Positions 36,301-60,800 of a DNA stretch of 64,000 nt are shown piece by piece. The notes under the pieces are model-generated. The model saw only the letters and a list, made by a program, of their open reading frames with translations. It did no database searches and was not told the DNA's origin. The stretch covers positions 7,564,001 through 7,628,000 of the forward strand of contig NZ_CP109132.1 of assembly GCF_035918015.1 (NCBI RefSeq), given 5' to 3'. The stretch comes from Streptomyces sp. NBC_01754 (lineage in GTDB: Bacteria; Actinomycetota; Actinomycetes; Streptomycetales; Streptomycetaceae). The first letter of the stretch is position 1. The number at the start of each line of letters is the position of its first letter. The position numbers and the translations under genes were made by a program.

Positions 36301-39300
36301 GACGACGCCTGCACCCTGGTCGCCGAACGCGGCCGCCTGATGCAGGCGCTCCCGTCCGGCGGCGGAATGCTCGCCGTCCAGGCCACCGAAGCGGACGTCG
36401 CCGACTCCGGCCTGGACCTCGCGGCCGTCAACGGCCCGCAGTCCGTGGTGCTCTCCGGTGACCTCGACGCGATCGAGCGGTATGCGGCCCAGTGCGCGGA
36501 GCAGGGACGGCGGTTCAACGTCCTGACCGTGTCCCACGCCTTCCACTCGGCCCTGATGGAACCGATGCTGGACGAGTTCGCGACCGTCCTGGCCGGGCTG
36601 ACGTACAACCCCGCACACATCCCCGTCATGTCGAACCTGACCGGCGCGGTCGCCGAACCAGGACTCATGCAGCAGCCCGACTACTGGCTGCGCCAGGTCC
36701 GTCAGACGGTCCGCTTCGCCGACGGCATCACGGCCACGGCCGAACTGGGCATGACGACCTATCTGGAACTGGGCCCGGACGGTGTCCTGTCCGGCATGGC
36801 CCAGGACACGGCCGGCGACGCCGTGTTCGCGCCGATCCTCCGTAGGGACCGCGACGAGACCGACACCGCACTGACGGCGATCAGCCGCCTGTGGACGTCC
36901 GGAGCCGACCTCGACTGGGCGAAGGTGTTCGCCGGCTGGGGCGGCCGTACGATCCCGCTGCCGGCCTACGCCTTCCAGCGTGAGCGGTACTGGCCGGAGC
37001 TGTCGATGAAGACGGCCGCCGGCGATGTGCAGGACGTCGAGTTCTGGGATGCCGTGGAACGCGGAGACCTCCAGGAACTGGCCGGGCTCGAGTCGGCGCT
37101 CCCCGCGTTGTCCGCGTGGCGGCAGCGTCACCAGCAGCGTTCGCTCCTCGACTCCTGGCGCTACCGGGTCACGTGGAAGCCGGTCACCGGCCTGCCCGCC
37201 GTCGCGGGCTTCCCCGGTACCTGGCTGCTCGTCACGTCGGCCGACGATCCGCGGACCGAGTTGGTCGCCGCCCTGACCGATGCCGGTGCCACCGTGGTGA
37301 GCCTGCCGGTCGGTGGGTCCCGCAGGACGCGGCAGGAACTGGTGGAACAGCTCAAGCACGCGCTCGTCGGAACCGACCCGTTCGCCGGGGTGGTGTCGCT
37401 GACGGCGCTCGACGCGCACGGCGGGAAGACGGGAGTCGAGGAGACTCTGGAGCTGACCCACGCGCTCCGCGACGCCGGTATCGACGCCCGGCTGTGGTGC
37501 GTCACCTCGGGGGCGATGTCAACCGGCGCGTCGGACCCGGTCCGCAATCCCACGCAGGCACTCGTCTGGGGCCTCGGCCGCGCGATCGACCGCGACGGAT
37601 CGACCCGCTGGGGCGGGCTGATCGACCTGCCCGAGGAGCCGGCCGCCCGCGACTGGAAGCAGTTCGCCGCCGCGCTGCTGTCCGGACCGGACCAGCTGGC
37701 GATCCGTGACGGGCAGGTGAGGGTGCCCAGGCTGGTGCCGGACGTGCCGAACCCCGTGACCGGCGGCGAGCCGGTCCGCTGGCCCGAGTCCGGCACCGTG
37801 CTGGTGGCCGGCGGCACCGGCGCGATCGGGGCCGGAGCGGCCCGCTGGCTCGCCGACCAGGGGGTCCGGCACCTGCTGCTGACCGGCCGGGACGGTTCCG
37901 CGGCACCCGGTGCGACCGAGCTGGTCGCCGACCTGACCGGGTGCGGGGCGCAGGTCGCGGTCGTGGCCTGCGACCCGGCGGACCGCACCGCCCTGGCGAA
38001 GGTACTCGCGGAGATCCCCCACGAGAATCCGCTGGCCGCGGTCATGTACTCGCCCGAGATCACCGCGGACACCGAACCGTCGGAACTGACGTCCGCCGGG
38101 ATCGACGTGATCGCCCGCGTCGTGGCCGGAGCCCGGCACCTGCACGAGCTCACCACCGATCTCGACCTGTCCGCGTTCGTGCTGCTGGCCTCGGCCGACG
38201 GGATCTGGGGTGACGCCCGGCAGGCGGCACGGTCGGCCGTCGGCGCCTACCTCGACGCCCTGGCCGCGTACCGGAACGCGGGTGGAGCGGCAGCGGTCTC
38301 GGTGTCCTGGGGGCCGTGGAAGGACTCCGCCACCGGCGATCCGGAAGATCCGGAGCGGCTGCGGCAGAGCGGACTACAGGCGATGCCGACGGAAGCCGCG
38401 ACCGGTGTCCTCGGGCGGCTGCCGGCCCGGCCCGACGCCGGTGTCACCGTAGCCGACGTCAACTGGCCCCGGTTCGCCGCCGCTTACACGGCGGACCGGG
38501 CCCGGCACCTGCTGGCCGACCTGCCCGAGGTGCGCCGCTTGCGCGGCATCGGCGCGACGGCCGGCGGCGACGGTCCCGACGACTTCCGTGAGCAGCTGGT
38601 GCGGCTGTCGCGCGCCGACCGGCACCGTGCGGCCCTGCATCTGGTCCGGGCACACACGGCCGCCGTGCTCGCCTACCCCGATGTGGAGGCGGTCGAGCCG
38701 GACCGGGAGTTCCTCGATCTGGGCATGAACTCCCTGACGGGGATCGAGCTGCGCGACGCTCTGCAGGTCGCCGGCGGCGTGCCGCTGAGCAGCGCGATCG
38801 TGTTCGAGTACACGACACCGGCCGCTCTGGCCGGGCACGTGCTGCGGACACTGCTCGGTCCGGACGCCGACGATGCCGTGGGTGAGGCCGGCGCCGACGC
38901 CGAGCCGCGCGGCGGCGGGATCCTGCGGTCGCTGCTGTGGGAGGCCGGGCGCGAGGGCAAGCTGGAAAAGTTCACGGAGTTCCTGGTGGAGGCGGCGGGC
39001 TACCGCCCGAAGTTCGAGGAGCCCGACGAGCTCCAGGCGCCGCCCAAGCCTGTCTTCCTCGCCCGCGGCGACGCGCGGGTCCGGATCGTCGGCCAGTGCG
39101 GTATCTCCGCCGTGGCCGGAGCCCATGAGTTCGCCCGGTTCGCCGCGCCGTTCCGCGGGCAGCGCGACGTCATCGCGCTGCCGGTGCCCGGCTACCGCGA
39201 CGGCGAGCAGCTGCCGGCCGGTCCCGACGCGGCGCTGTCCTGGCAGGCCAGGACTCTGCTGGAGACCGTCGGCGACGACCCGTTCGTGGTCGTCGGGCAC

Positions 39301-39732
39301 TCCGGCGGCGGCCTGTTCGCCCATGCGCTCGCCTACCGGCTGGAACAGATGGGCGTTGTGCCGGCGGGTGTCGTCCTCGTCGACTCGTACCCACTGGACC
39401 GGCCGGTGCACGAGGACTGGATGCACGAGTTCAACGAGGGCATGTTCGAGCGTGAGGACCTGTCCGTGCCCATGAACGACATCCGCCTCACCGCACAGGC
39501 GTGGTACGGCCTGATGTTCACGGCTTTCCACGCCCGTGAGATCCAGGCCCCGACGCTCGTGGTCCGGGCGTCGGAGCCGGTCGGGGAGTGGCACCGCGAC
39601 GAGGACTGGCGGGCTTCGTGGAGCCTGCCGCACACGGCTGTCGATGTGCCCGGCAACCACCTCACGATCATGCGCGAGCACGGCGAGACGACCGCGATGG
39701 CGGTCGGCCGGTGGTTGGAGGAGCTCGGGTGA
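21307..39732 (+). CDS. Terminal modular type I PKS: four extension modules plus thioesterase
   Basis: This 6141-residue protein carries four modules: KS-AT(mal)-KR-ACP, KS-AT(methylmalonyl)-KR-ACP, KS-AT(mal)-KR-ACP and KS-AT(mal)-KR(inactive)-ACP. A thioesterase follows (about 5860-6141), so this is the last enzyme of the line and it cyclises or hydrolyses the finished chain. I place the start at 21307 because residues 1-33 then form the standard coiled-coil docking domain ([12 protein letters not shown]). An in-frame ATG at 21259 would add 16 unstructured residues and overlap the previous stop; it cannot be excluded. The gene is followed by hairpins and a convergent P450. Modules 7, 8 and 9 share near-identical DNA with each other and with the preceding gene, which also makes this stretch prone to mis-assembly from short reads. 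Confidence 0.95.
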   Translation: MSDELKLRDYLKRVTADLHSTKQRLRNIESADREPIAIVGMSCRLPGGVGSPAELWDLVVAGGDAMSDFPLDRGWDATWGGVSGVGGFVTGASDFDAGLFGISPREALAMDPQQRLLLEASWEAFESAGLDPLSLRGSSTGVYAGLMYHDYASSMNVVPEGVEAFLGTGNAGSVLSGRVAYTFGLEGPAVTLDTACSSSLVALHLAAQALRSGECDLALAGGVTVLTTPSVFVDFEQQGGLASDGRCKSFAAAADGTGWSEGTAVLVVERLSDARRNGHRVLAVVRGTAVNQDGASNGLTAPNGPSQQRVIQQALANARLTAADVDVVEAHGTGTRLGDPIEAQALLATYGQERGDGEPLWLGSVKSNIGHTQAAAGATGVIKMVMALRHGLMPTTLHVDEPSSQVDWSSGAVQLLTEARPWPEAGRLRRAAVSSFGISGTNAHVILEQAPDLVDEAEPVRVVRPGTAPWLVSAKTADGLRAQVQRLRAYTTDRPDLDVVDVGWSTATTRAALEHRAVLTGAAGEEMASGAVGSGRLALLFTGQGSQRAGMGLELYEAFPVFAGAFDAVCARLDVRLERPLREVLTDDVDLNRTMWAQAGLFALEVALYRLVEAWGVVPDVLLGHSLGEIVAAHVAGILSLDDACTLVAERGRLMQALPAGGGMLAVQATEADVADSGLDLAAVNGPQSVVLSGDIEAIERYAAECAEQGRRFNILTVSHAFHSVLMEPMRDEFATVLAGLTYHPARIPVVSNLTGAVAEPGLMQRPEYWLEQVRRTVRFADGVAALDAMGVTRCLELGPDGVLSGMARETAGEAALVPMLRKDRNEAACAIGAVARLWTVGVEIDWAGVFAGWDGRVVDLPTYAFQRERYWPETAARPAGADTADSAFWDAVERGDLRELAGLETALPALSSWRRQRREQVALDSWRYQIAWKPLTDLPEASLSGTWVVCGRADENVTAALSAAGATVVTAPADEVASVPEVTGVVLVTDDWTDVLASVQAMRDTAAPLWVLTRGAVSVGASDRTADPSQATVWGLGRVAALELPHRWGGLIDLPAEWNSQTAARLVGTLASGTEDQVAIRGPVVYGRRLVRATPTQRTGTEWNPSGTVLITGGTGALGVVVARWLAARGAPHLVLTSRRGVAPDGLVEELAALGTRVSVAACDVADRDALVAVIAGIPAEWPLTGIVHAAGVDDAEGLEQTSRDAMTRVIRSKVDGTVLLDELTRDLPLDQFVVFSSIAATWGSGGQAAYAAGNAFLDAWAQSRRDRGLPGTSIAWGPWAEVGMAARDEAEQLLRRQGLSPMAPDLAVRALAQTIEQQQTCVTVADVDWPRFAASFTLVRPSSLLSDLPEAAGTVAADGDGGGDGGVGDELRNRLAGLPVAEHQRVLLDLIRDAVATVLQYPDPQAIEPGRAFKDLGFSSLTAVELRDLLVARTGLPLPATLVFDYPLPLALAQYLIGQLLGEADHSRTPASSTPVDAAEPIAIVGMACRYPGGVTSPEQLWDLVEGAGDGITSFPTDRGWPVEALGGVTGLGGFMAGVAEFDADLFGISPREALAMDPQQRLLLEAAWETFESAGVDPRRVRGGQIGVFAGAAPSGYGSAGMPGAEGHLITGTAGSVISGRISYTFGLEGPAVTVDTACSSSLVAIHLAAQALRAGECDMALAGGVTAMVTPGAFIEFDRQDGLAADGRCKAFAAAADGTGWSEGVGLLLVERLSDARRNGHRILGVVRGSAVNQDGASNGLSAPNGPSQQRVIRQALANARLTTADVDAVEAHGTGTRLGDPIEAQALLATYGQDRDTDEPLWLGSVKSNIGHTQSAAGVAGVIKMIMAMRRGVLPATLHVDEPSPQVEWSAGAVELLTEAREWPEVDRPRRAAVSSFGISGTNAHIILEQAPEPEPEAESASLGAPSRGSDAAVLGSGVAVWPVSAKSAAGLKAQIERLRSFVADAPGLDVVDVGWSLATTRAGLEHRAVVVGGGREELLAGLSVAAPGVAGSGGVVFVFPGQGSQWVGMARGLWESSAVFRERLAECEAALSGYVDWSLTDVLLNDGDLARVDVVQPVLWAVMVALAEVWRSAGVVPSVVVGHSQGEIAAACVAGRLSLQDAARVVALRSKALVAVAGGGGMVSVAAGRDTVGDLLAGSAGQVSVAAVNGPSSTVVSGDTDALDTLIAACEQRGIRARRVPVDYASHSPQMEQLREQILADLAPVSPATGTIPMFSTLTGAPVDGGLDAQYWFDNLRSTVEFEDAIRTLLDQGMRTFIEVSAHPVLTVGIEETLDTTGTEATVLGTLRRDEGGTHRLLSALGEAWRAGAPVDWSTVLTGHRTQLPTYAFQRQRFWPEYSMQAVGGDGADSAFWDAVEREDLEELAGLESALPALSEWRRRHQERSTLDSWRYQITWKPLTDLPPASLSGIWVIVGPEDADISTALSIAGATVVNVPVDEVAQLPDVAGVVLLASGWADTLAAVQALGEVSAPLWVLTRGAVSVGRSDRLESPDLAAVWGLGRVAALEIPQRWGGLVDVPAELDARAGARLASILTGGGGEDQVAVRASGVYGRRLAHAVPVAPIEAGWSPSGTVLITGGTGALGAQVARWLAGRGVPHLVLTSRSGVAPDGLAEELTELGAQVTVTACDVTDRNALAGVIAGIPAERPLAGIVHTAGIVDTEGLEQTTPEAFAEVLRAKVDGTVYLDELTRDLPLDLFVVFSSIAATWGSGSQGAYAAGNAFLDAWIQHRHDRGLPGTSVAWGAWGGGGMVARGETERALRRRGLLPMEPALAIQALAASVDGNEPCVTVADVDWSVFAPAFTSVRPSVLLSDLPEAADSLEADSSAEADSGLRQQLSGVTVAERRQVVLDLVRAQAAQVLGHGGAEAIEPGRAFRDLGFDSLMAVELRNLLTTHTGLSLPATLVFDYPSPLVLSDYLLAQLTGDAEQDTALPAHSTNTLSDEPIAIVGMACRYPGGVTSPEQLWDLVEGAGEGIAPFPTDRGWALDGLGDYTPVGGFVYDADEFDADLFGISPREALAMDPQQRLLLETAWETFESAGVDPRSLKGESVGVFAGASSSTYGLGGVPGAEGHVLSGTSNSVISGRVSYVFGLEGPAVTVDTACSSSLVALHLAAQALRSGECSLALAGGVTVVVSPGAFAEFDRQDGLAADGRCKSFAAAADGTGWAEGVGLLLVERLSDAQRNGHHILGVVRGSAVNQDGASNGLTAPNGPSQQRVIRQALANAHLTTADVDTVEAHGTGTRLGDPIEAQALLATYGQDRGEGSEPLWLGSIKSNIGHAQAAAGIAGVIKMVMAMQHGAMPATLHVDEPSPQVEWSAGAVELLTEARTWPEVDRPRRAAVSAFGISGTNAHVILEQAPEPVEQELVIEPSAPRPDTVPWVLSAKSETALQAQVERLRSFIAEQPELDAVDVGWSLATSRAALEHRVVLAGGDVLATGTAGEGRLAVLFTGQGSQRPGMGLGLYEAFPVFAEAFDAVCVRLDVRLERPLREVLSDGVGLDRTMWAQAGLFALEVALFRLVESWGVVPDVLLGHSLGEIVAAHVAGILDLDDACTLVAERGRLMQALPSGGGMLAVQATETDVADSGLDLAAVNGPRSVVLSGDIEAIERYAAECAKQGRRFNVLTVSHAFHSALMEPMLDEFATVLAGLTYHPAHIPIVSNLTGAVAEPGLMQQPDYWLRQVRQAVRFADGIAATAELGVTAYLELGPDGVLSGMAQDMAGDAVFASILRKDRDETDTALSAISRLWTSGVGVDWPMVFTGWGGRTIPLPTYAFQRQRFWPEFSMQAVGGDGADSAFWDAVEREDLEELAGLESALPALSEWRRRHQERSTLDSWRYQITWKPLTDLPLASLSGTWVVVGPEDADISTALSIAGATVVNVPVDEVAQLPGVAGVVLLASGWADTLTAVQALGEVSAPLWVLTRGAVSVGRSDRLESPDLAAVWGLGRVAALEIPQRWGGLIDLPTVLDARAGARLASVLAGGGEDQVAVRGSGVYGRRLAHAVPAAVTGAGRQPSGTVLVTGGTGALGAQVARWLAGRGAPHLVLTSRGGVAPDGLVKELTELGAQVTVTACDVTDRDALAEVIAGVPEQWPLAGIVHTAGIGDLEGMEQTTAEAMARVLAPKVDGTVYLDELTQDLSLDLFVVFSSIAATWGSGSQSAYAAGNAFLDAWIQHRHDRGLPGTSVAWGPWAEAGMAVQGEAEQALRRRGLSSMDPTLAIQALAAAVDGNEPCVTVADVDWSVFAPAFTSVRPSALLSGLPEAAGALDTTPSSGTEPELRQQLMGVTATERRQMVLDLVRAQAAQVLGHGGAEAIEPGRAFRDLGFDSLMAVELRNLLTTHTGSPLPATLVFDYPSPLVLSDYLLAQLTGDAPQDTALPAHTTSTVSDEPIAIVGMACRYPGGVTSPEQLWDLVADTVDGMSAFPADRGWALDGLGDYTPVGGFVYDAAEFDADLFGISPREAIAMDPQQRLLLEAAWETFESAGVDPRSLKGRSVGVFAGASSSGYGVGMHLSEAADGHLLTGTANSVISGRVSYAFGLEGPAVTVDTACSSSLVALHLAAQALRSGECSLALAGGVTVMASASVFAEFDRQDGLATDGRCKSFAAAADGTGWAEGVGLLLVERLSDAQRNGHHILGVVRGSAVNQDGASNGLTAPNGPSQQRVIRQALANAQLSTADVDVVEAHGTGTRLGDPIEAQALLATYGQDRDDAEPLWLGSVKSNIGHTQAAAGVAGVIKMVMAMRHSVLPATLHVDEPSPQVDWSEGAVELLTETREWPEADRPRRAAVSSFGISGTNAHVILEQAPEPQPVREPVQTHTPGLVPWPVSAKSETALRAQVERLRSFVTERPELDPVDVGWSLATTRAALEHRAVVTGDGTLASGTVAEGRTAFLFTGQGSQRPGMGLGLYEAFPVFAEAFDAVCARLDVRLERPLREVLTDGVDLDRTMWAQAGLFALEVALYRLVESWGVVPDVLLGHSLGEIVAAHVSGILSLDDACTLVAERGRLMQALPSGGGMLAVQATEADVADSGLDLAAVNGPQSVVLSGDLDAIERYAAQCAEQGRRFNVLTVSHAFHSALMEPMLDEFATVLAGLTYNPAHIPVMSNLTGAVAEPGLMQQPDYWLRQVRQTVRFADGITATAELGMTTYLELGPDGVLSGMAQDTAGDAVFAPILRRDRDETDTALTAISRLWTSGADLDWAKVFAGWGGRTIPLPAYAFQRERYWPELSMKTAAGDVQDVEFWDAVERGDLQELAGLESALPALSAWRQRHQQRSLLDSWRYRVTWKPVTGLPAVAGFPGTWLLVTSADDPRTELVAALTDAGATVVSLPVGGSRRTRQELVEQLKHALVGTDPFAGVVSLTALDAHGGKTGVEETLELTHALRDAGIDARLWCVTSGAMSTGASDPVRNPTQALVWGLGRAIDRDGSTRWGGLIDLPEEPAARDWKQFAAALLSGPDQLAIRDGQVRVPRLVPDVPNPVTGGEPVRWPESGTVLVAGGTGAIGAGAARWLADQGVRHLLLTGRDGSAAPGATELVADLTGCGAQVAVVACDPADRTALAKVLAEIPHENPLAAVMYSPEITADTEPSELTSAGIDVIARVVAGARHLHELTTDLDLSAFVLLASADGIWGDARQAARSAVGAYLDALAAYRNAGGAAAVSVSWGPWKDSATGDPEDPERLRQSGLQAMPTEAATGVLGRLPARPDAGVTVADVNWPRFAAAYTADRARHLLADLPEVRRLRGIGATAGGDGPDDFREQLVRLSRADRHRAALHLVRAHTAAVLAYPDVEAVEPDREFLDLGMNSLTGIELRDALQVAGGVPLSSAIVFEYTTPAALAGHVLRTLLGPDADDAVGEAGADAEPRGGGILRSLLWEAGREGKLEKFTEFLVEAAGYRPKFEEPDELQAPPKPVFLARGDARVRIVGQCGISAVAGAHEFARFAAPFRGQRDVIALPVPGYRDGEQLPAGPDAALSWQARTLLETVGDDPFVVVGHSGGGLFAHALAYRLEQMGVVPAGVVLVDSYPLDRPVHEDWMHEFNEGMFEREDLSVPMNDIRLTAQAWYGLMFTAFHAREIQAPTLVVRASEPVGEWHRDEDWRASWSLPHTAVDVPGNHLTIMREHGETTAMAVGRWLEELG
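21406..25700 (+). other. Module 6: KS-AT(malonyl)-KR(A1)-ACP with altered carrier motif
   Basis: The KS has C196 and the AT has S626 and HAFH at 720. The dimerisation element is present. The KR has Tyr1252 and the A-type Trp eight residues before it, and lacks the LDD aspartate. The ACP motif is GFSSL (1419-1423) instead of GFDSL; the phosphopantetheine serine should be S1422. An L-hydroxyl is predicted. Confidence 0.9.
25750..30110 (+). other. Module 7: KS-AT(methylmalonyl)-KR(A1)-ACP
   Basis: The KS has C1642. The AT has GHSQGE (S2090) and YASH (2190-2193). It is the only methylmalonyl AT in this protein and is nearly identical in DNA to that of module 2. The KR has Tyr2722, no LDD, and the A-type Trp with Gln rather than His, so A1 (L-hydroxyl, unepimerised methyl). 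The ACP serine is S2888. Confidence 0.92.
27100..28313 (+). repeat. Near-identical methylmalonyl-AT cassette, copy 2
   Basis: This is the partner of 3321-4534. Immediately downstream the DNA switches to the linker sequence found after the malonyl ATs of modules 4 and 8, so the cassette looks inserted into a malonyl-type module. Confidence 0.93.
28341..31400 (+). repeat. Long KR-ACP-KS repeat, copy 2
   Basis: The block runs from the post-AT linker of module 7 to the end of the module 8 KS. It is collinear with copy 1 (offset 14050) and followed about one module later (offset 4335 at the linker, 4332 at the KR tyrosine) by copy 3. Confidence 0.9.
30148..34440 (+). other. Module 8: KS-AT(malonyl)-KR(A1)-ACP
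   Basis: The KS has C3109, and NIGHA at the His motif. The AT has S3540 and HAFH at 3634. The dimerisation element is present. The KR has Tyr4166, the A-type Trp and no LDD (GIGDLEG), so an L-hydroxyl is predicted. The ACP serine is S4332. Confidence 0.92.
32676..35740 (+). repeat. Long KR-ACP-KS repeat, copy 3
   Basis: The block runs from the post-AT linker of module 8 to the end of the module 9 KS. Against copy 2 it has small in-frame indels: one residue in the KR and two in the KS loop before the active-site cysteine. Confidence 0.88.
34480..38850 (+). other. Module 9: KS-AT(malonyl)-KR(inactive)-ACP
   Basis: The KS has C4555 and the AT has S4983 and HAFH at 5077. The KR fold is kept, but the catalytic Tyr is Arg5642, the catalytic Asn is Gly5646, the HAAG motif is lost, and the nucleotide loop reads AGGTGAIG. 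It should not reduce, leaving a beta-ketone. The ACP motif is GMNSL, with serine S5809. Confidence 0.92.
38880..39729 (+). other. Type I thioesterase domain (chain release)
   Basis: This is an alpha/beta-hydrolase domain at the C-terminus (about 5860-6141). The nucleophile is S5999 in GHSGGG, with likely acid D6026 in LVDSYPLD and H6118 in the GNHLTIM stretch near the end. It is typical of macrolactone-forming PKS thioesterases; whether it cyclises or hydrolyses cannot be read from the sequence. Confidence 0.93.
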
Positions 39733-39768
39733 GTTCGGCCGGCGGCGGGCTCCGGCCCGTCGCCGAAC
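39733..39768 (+). terminator. Imperfect hairpin right after the PKS stop
   Basis: GTTCGGC at the start pairs with GCCGAAC at the end, and an inner GGCGGGC/GCCCGTC stem (one G-T wobble) encloses a short loop. It has no U-tract. It probably helps end the left-arm transcript. Confidence 0.45.
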
Positions 39769-39816
39769 GACGGTGGCGCCGGCCGACGGTGGCGGCGGCC
39801 GACGGTGGCGAAGACG
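39769..39816. repeat. Three 16-bp tandem repeats between convergent genes
   Basis: The core GACGGTGGCG occurs at 39769, 39785 and 39801, each 16 bp apart with a 6-bp variable spacer. No coding function is supported. Confidence 0.7.
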
Positions 39817-39840
39817 ACAGCGGGGAGCCGCACGAAGCGA

Positions 39841-39874
39841 AGCACGAGCCGATGGCCGACCATCGGCTCGTGCT
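39841..39874. terminator. Perfect 15-bp inverted repeat, likely bidirectional terminator
   Basis: The left arm AGCACGAGCCGATGG (39841-39855) and its exact reverse complement (39860-39874) enclose a 4-nt loop. It sits between the ends of the converging PKS and P450 genes. There is no T-run on either side, which is common for actinomycete terminators. Confidence 0.75.
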
Positions 39875-39901
39875 GCCGGCTGCCGGACTGCCGGCAGCGG
39901 G

Positions 39902-41116
39902 CTATCGGCGGAACGTGACCCGCAGCGGGAGTTTCGTGAGCCCGAGGACGAAGCTGAAACGCGTGTGCCACTGCAGGTCGTCCGTGGCGAACTCGATCGT
40001 CTCGTACCGCCGCAGCAGCTCGGTGAGAGCGATGGAGACCTCCGCCTTGCCCAGCATGGCGGCGACGCAGGCGTGCGGGCCGGAACCGAAGGCGAGCGAC
40101 CTCACCCCGGTGCGGCGCACGTCCAGCCGGTCCGGGTCCTCGAACCTGGCCGGGTCGCGGTGCGCGGACCCGGCGATGCCCAGCACCGCGGAGCCGGCCG
40201 GGATGACGGTGCCGTCGACGACGAGATCGCCGGTCAGCTGCCGGGAGATGATCTGCACCGGGGCGTTGAACCGGACGAGCTCCTCGAACGAGGGCTCGAT
40301 GAGCTCGGGGTGCTCGCGCAGGATCCGCAACTGGCCGGGGTGTGTGAGCAGCGCGTGGACGGCGTTCCCGATGACGTTGAGCGTGGTCTCGTGGCCGGCG
40401 TTGAACAGCAGCAGCACCTGGGCGATGACGTCCTCGTCGCTCAGCCCGTCGCCGTTGGCGTCCTTCTGCATCAGCATGGTGAGCACGTCGTCGCCCGGAC
40501 GGCTGCGCCGCAGCTCCATCTGCTCCCGGATGTACGCGCTGAACTGCGGCTCGGCCTTGTTCATCGCGATACGCATCTGGGGGGTGATGAGCGGGTCGAT
40601 GACGTTCGCGATGGCGTTCGTCCACTCCAGGCAGCGCCAGGCGTCCTCGACCGGGATGCCGAGCAGCCCGCAGATGACGGCGATCGGCACGGGCGTGGCG
40701 AACTGGCTGATCAGGTCGATCTCGCCCTCGCCCATCTCGTCGATCAGGCTGGTGACGATCCGGTGGATCTCCGGCCGGAGCCGCTCGACGGCGTTCGGCG
40801 TGAGCGCCCGTGCCACCAGACGGCGCAGCCGCCGGTGCTCCTCACCGCCCTTCACCGACATCCACCGCCGCATACTGCGCATGGCAGGGGCCTCACGGCC
40901 GCCCCGCAGGGCCATGTACATGGGGTCCTCGGGGGCGGCCGAGGAGGTCTGCGGCGCACGCAGGAACGCCTCGACGTCGGCGTAGCGGGCGAGCGTCCAG
41001 AAACCCAGCGGGGAATGATGGACCGGCTCGGTTTCGCGCAACCGGCAATAATATTTGTACCGATCATTCATCAGGGCCGGATCGGTCAGGTCGAAAAGAA
41101 TTCGGGAATTTTCCAC
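39902..41116 (-). CDS. Cytochrome P450 monooxygenase (probable polyketide tailoring)
   Basis: This soluble bacterial P450 of 404 residues is normal in length and has no membrane segment. It should use ferredoxin-delivered electrons to hydroxylate or epoxidise a substrate, and its place between PKS genes makes the polyketide the likely substrate (inference). The I-helix oxygen-binding motif AGHETT is at 240-245, the K-helix ExxR is E279-R282, and the haem-binding loop FGSGPHAC ends in ligand Cys350. Two residues after Cys350 there is Ala where most P450s have Gly. The start is GTG at 41116, with no strong ribosome binding site; Met16 is an alternative. The first ~25 codons are notably AT-rich for this locus. 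It is transcribed against the left arm and divergently from the right arm. No ferredoxin gene is adjacent. Confidence 0.95.
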   Translation of the reverse strand: MENSRILFDLTDPALMNDRYKYYCRLRETEPVHHSPLGFWTLARYADVEAFLRAPQTSSAAPEDPMYMALRGGREAPAMRSMRRWMSVKGGEEHRRLRRLVARALTPNAVERLRPEIHRIVTSLIDEMGEGEIDLISQFATPVPIAVICGLLGIPVEDAWRCLEWTNAIANVIDPLITPQMRIAMNKAEPQFSAYIREQMELRRSRPGDDVLTMLMQKDANGDGLSDEDVIAQVLLLFNAGHETTLNVIGNAVHALLTHPGQLRILREHPELIEPSFEELVRFNAPVQIISRQLTGDLVVDGTVIPAGSAVLGIAGSAHRDPARFEDPDRLDVRRTGVRSLAFGSGPHACVAAMLGKAEVSIALTELLRRYETIEFATDDLQWHTRFSFVLGLTKLPLRVTFRR

Positions 41117-41150
41117 TATCGCCCAGCCAATCCGATTGAAAGCAGCACCA

Positions 41151-41179
41151 AGCGTTATGTGGGTGACGGCTCATGTCAA
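41151..41179 (-). promoter_or_regulatory. Candidate promoter for the P450
   Basis: On the minus strand a perfect TTGACA (41179-41174) is followed after 16-17 nt by a weak TAACGCT-like -10. Transcription would start about 25-30 nt before the GTG. The -10 match is poor, so this is only a candidate. Confidence 0.35.
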
Positions 41180-41201
41180 CCCCTATATGGCCCCCTAGAG
41201 T

Positions 41202-41229
41202 TCGTCAGGACACTCATCGGCTCGTCAGG
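41202..41229. promoter_or_regulatory. Paired 8-bp direct repeats, possible regulator site
   Basis: TCGTCAGG occurs at 41202-41209 and 41222-41229, 20 bp apart (about two helical turns). Spaced direct repeats upstream of PKS operons are often activator sites; the sequence does not show which regulator, if any, binds. Confidence 0.35.
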
Positions 41230-41328
41230 GGTTGGTTCCGGCCCCCGGTCGTGACTAGCCTTTCCCCGGCTCGGGGTCTTGTAAATGAGGCCTTTGGCAA
41301 GCGAAAGCTGGCCACTTGCGTCGCCCGC

Positions 41329-41337
41329 GGAAAGAGG
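41329..41337 (+). promoter_or_regulatory. Ribosome binding site of the right-arm PKS operon
   Basis: GGAAAGAGG ends 10 nt before ATG 41348. It supports this start over the in-frame ATG at 41285. Confidence 0.7.
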
Positions 41338-41347
41338 TTCCCTTCAG

Positions 41348-57850
<16,503 letters not shown>

Positions 57851-57856
57851 GCCACC

Positions 57857-57861
57857 GGGAG
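57857..57861 (+). promoter_or_regulatory. Ribosome binding site for the one-module PKS
   Basis: GGGAG lies 6 nt before ATG 57868. The open frame continues far upstream inside the previous gene in another frame, so this site and the docking sequence fix the start. Confidence 0.65.
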
Positions 57862-57867
57862 CACGAA

Positions 57868-60800
57868 ATGGCGAATGAGGAAGAGCTGCTGCGCTACCTG
57901 CGGCAGGCGGCCACCGACCTGCGCGACGCCCGCCAGGACCTCCGGGAACTGGACGAGCGCACACGCGAGCCCATCGCGATCGTCGGCATGGCCTGCCGGT
58001 ACCCCGGCGGGGTCGCCTCGCCGGACGACCTGTGGCGCCTTGTCGACGGACGCGGCGACGGCATGTCCCTCTTCCCGGCCGACCGCGGCTGGGACCTCGG
58101 GCAGCCGGCCGCCGACCGCCCCCGCCAGGCCGGGTTCCTGCACGACGCCGGCCGGTTCGACGCGGCGTTCTTCGGCATATCCCCGCGTGAGGCACTGGTG
58201 ATGGACCCCCAGCAGCGCCTCCTGCTGGAAACCTCCTGGGAGGCGATGGAGTCCGCCGGTTTCGGACCCGCGACACTGCACGGCAGCCGCACCGGCGTCT
58301 ACGTCGGCCAGATGTACCACGACTACCTGGTCGGCGCGGCCGAGCTGCCGGCCGGCAGCGAGGCGTACCTGGCCACCGGCACCGCGGGCAGCGCCGCCTC
58401 GGGACGCGTCGCGTACTCCTTCGGTCTGGAAGGCCCCGCGGTCACCGTCGACACTGCCTGCTCCTCGTCCCTGGTGGCGCTGCACCTGGCCTGCCAGGCG
58501 CTGCGGGCCGGCGAATGCGACCTGGCGCTCGCCGGCGGCGTCACCGTCATGGCCACCCCTGAGGTGTTCGGGGCGTTCAGCGTGGAGCAGGGCCTCGCCC
58601 CGGACGGCCGCTGCAAGTCGTTCGCCGCCGCCGCCGACGGAATGGGCTGGTCCGAGGGCGTCGGCATCCTCCTCGTGGAGCGGTTGTCGGACGCACAGCG
58701 CAACGGCCACCGGATCCTGGCCGTGGTACGGGGCAGCGCGGTGAACCAGGACGGCGCGTCGAGCGGCCTGACCGCGCCGAACGGCCCGTCGCAGCAGCGG
58801 GTGATCCGGCAGGCCCTGGCGAACGCCCGGCTCACCCCCGCGGACGTGGACGTCGTGGAGGCACACGGCACCGGGACGCGCCTGGGCGATCCCATCGAGG
58901 CGCAGGCGCTCCTGGCGACCTACGGACAGGAGCGGGGCGGCCGGGGGCCGTTGTGGCTGGGCTCGGTCAAGTCGAACATCGCCCACACCCAGGCCGCGGC
59001 GGGCGTCGCGGGTGTGATCAAGATGGTCCTGGCGCTGCGGCACGGCGTCCTCCCGGCCACGCTGCACGTGGACGCGCCGTCGTCGGAGGTGGACTGGTCG
59101 GCGGGGGAGGTGGCACTGCTGACCGAGGCACGTCCGTGGCCGCGGGAGGACGGGGACCGGCCGCGACGCGCGGCGGTGTCGGCGTTCGGGATCAGCGGCA
59201 CCAACGCACATGTGATCCTCGAACAGGAACCCGAGACGGAGCCCGCCGAGGTGTCGCCGACGGCGCCGCGACCCGACACGGTGCCGTGGGTGGTGTCGGC
59301 GAAGTCCGAGGACGCGTTGCGGGCGCAGATCGAGCGGCTGCGGTCGTTCGTCGCCGAACGGCCTGAGCTTGATCCGGTGGACGTCGGCTGGTCGCTGGCC
59401 ACGACCCGGGCGGCGCTGGAACACCGAGCGGTCGTCACCGGCGACACGGTGGTGGCTGCCGGCGCCGCCGGCGACGGCCGCCTGGCGTTCCTGTTCACCG
59501 GCCAGGGTTCACAACGCGCCGGCATGGGCCTGGAACTCTACGAGCGGTTCCCAGTGTTCGCCGAAGCCTTCGACACGGTGTGTGCCCGGCTCGACGTGCG
59601 GCTGGAGCGTCCGCTGCGCGAGGTCCTGACCGACGGCGTCGACCTGGACCGGACGATGTGGGCACAGGCCGGCCTGTTCACCCTCGAAGTCGCCCTGTAC
59701 CGGCTCGTCGAATCCTGGGGCGTCACCCCGGACGTGCTCCTGGGCCACTCGCTCGGTGAGATCGTCGCCGCGCATGTGTCCGGGATCCTGTCCCTGGACG
59801 ACGCCTGCACGCTGGTCGCCGAACGCGGCCGGCTGATGCAGGCACTACCTGCCGGCGGCGGCATGCTCGCCGTCCAGGCCACCGAAGCCGATGTCGCCGA
59901 CTCCGGGCTGGACATCGCCGCCGTCAACGGCCCCAAGTCCCTGGTGCTGTCCGGCGATGCCGAGGCGATCGGGCGATACACGGCCCGGTGCGCGGAGCAG
60001 GGCCGGCGGGTCAGCGTCCTGACGGTGTCGCACGCGTTCCACTCGGCTCTGATGGAACCGATGCTGGACGAGTTCGCCACCGTCCTGGCCGGGCTGACGT
60101 ACCACCCCGCGCGGATCCCGGTCGTGTCGAACCTGACCGGCGCGGTCGCCGAACCAGGACTCATGCAGGACCCCGACTACTGGCTGAAGCAGATCCGCCG
60201 CACGGTCCGCTTCGCGGACGGTGTCGCGACTGCCGCGGAACTCGGCGTGACCCGCTACCTGGAACTCGGCCCCGACGGAGTCCTGTCCGCCATGGCCCAG
60301 GACGCTCTCGGCGACGCCCTCTTCGCCCCGGTCCTCCGCAAGGACCGTGACGGGACCGGCACCGCGCTCACCGCGATCGGCCGGCTGTGGGCGGCCGGGG
60401 CCGGCGTCGACTGGCCGGCCGTGTTCACGGGCTGGGGCGGCCGGGCGGTCGACCTGCCGACCTACGCGTTCCGACACCAGCTGTACTGGCCGAAGCCGTC
60501 CGCGGGCAGCGTCACGGATTCATGGCGGTACACCGTGGTCTGGAAACCCGTGACACCCGCCTCGGTGGCAGCGACCCTGAGCGGAGTCTGGCTGGCGCTG
60601 CTCCCGGGCGGGACGAAGCATCCCGAGGTGGCCGTACGGTGCCTGCGCGCGCTCGCCGACGCGGGCGCCCGCGTCATCACCGTACCGGCGGACGGCCCCG
60701 GCCTCCGCGAGCGAGTGGCCGAAGCGCTGGCCGAAGGCGGCGAGCCCACCGGCCTGCTGTCCTTCGCCGGGCTCACACCCGGTGCCGGCCCCGACGCTCC

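Larger units (their letters stand above)
41117..41347. other. Divergent intergenic region (231 bp)
   Basis: This separates the minus-strand P450 from the plus-strand right-arm PKS operon and is the only sizeable intergenic gap in the window. It is less GC-rich than its surroundings on the P450 side. It contains a TTGACA on the minus strand, a TAGAGT (41196-41201) resembling an actinomycete -10 on the plus strand, a pair of TCGTCAGG repeats, a short CCCCG/CGGGG hairpin (41265-41277) and the PKS ribosome binding site. I see no gene here; an in-frame ATG at 41285 lacks a ribosome binding site. Confidence 0.6.

Noticed and set aside
39333..40625. Minus-strand frame overlapping the P450 and the PKS 3' end
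   Set aside because: It is out of frame with the P450, which has all family motifs, and crosses the terminator hairpin.
41285..41347. Upstream in-frame ATG for the three-module PKS
   Set aside because: It has no ribosome binding site and the added residues lie before a standard docking domain; the start at 41348 has GGAAAGAGG.
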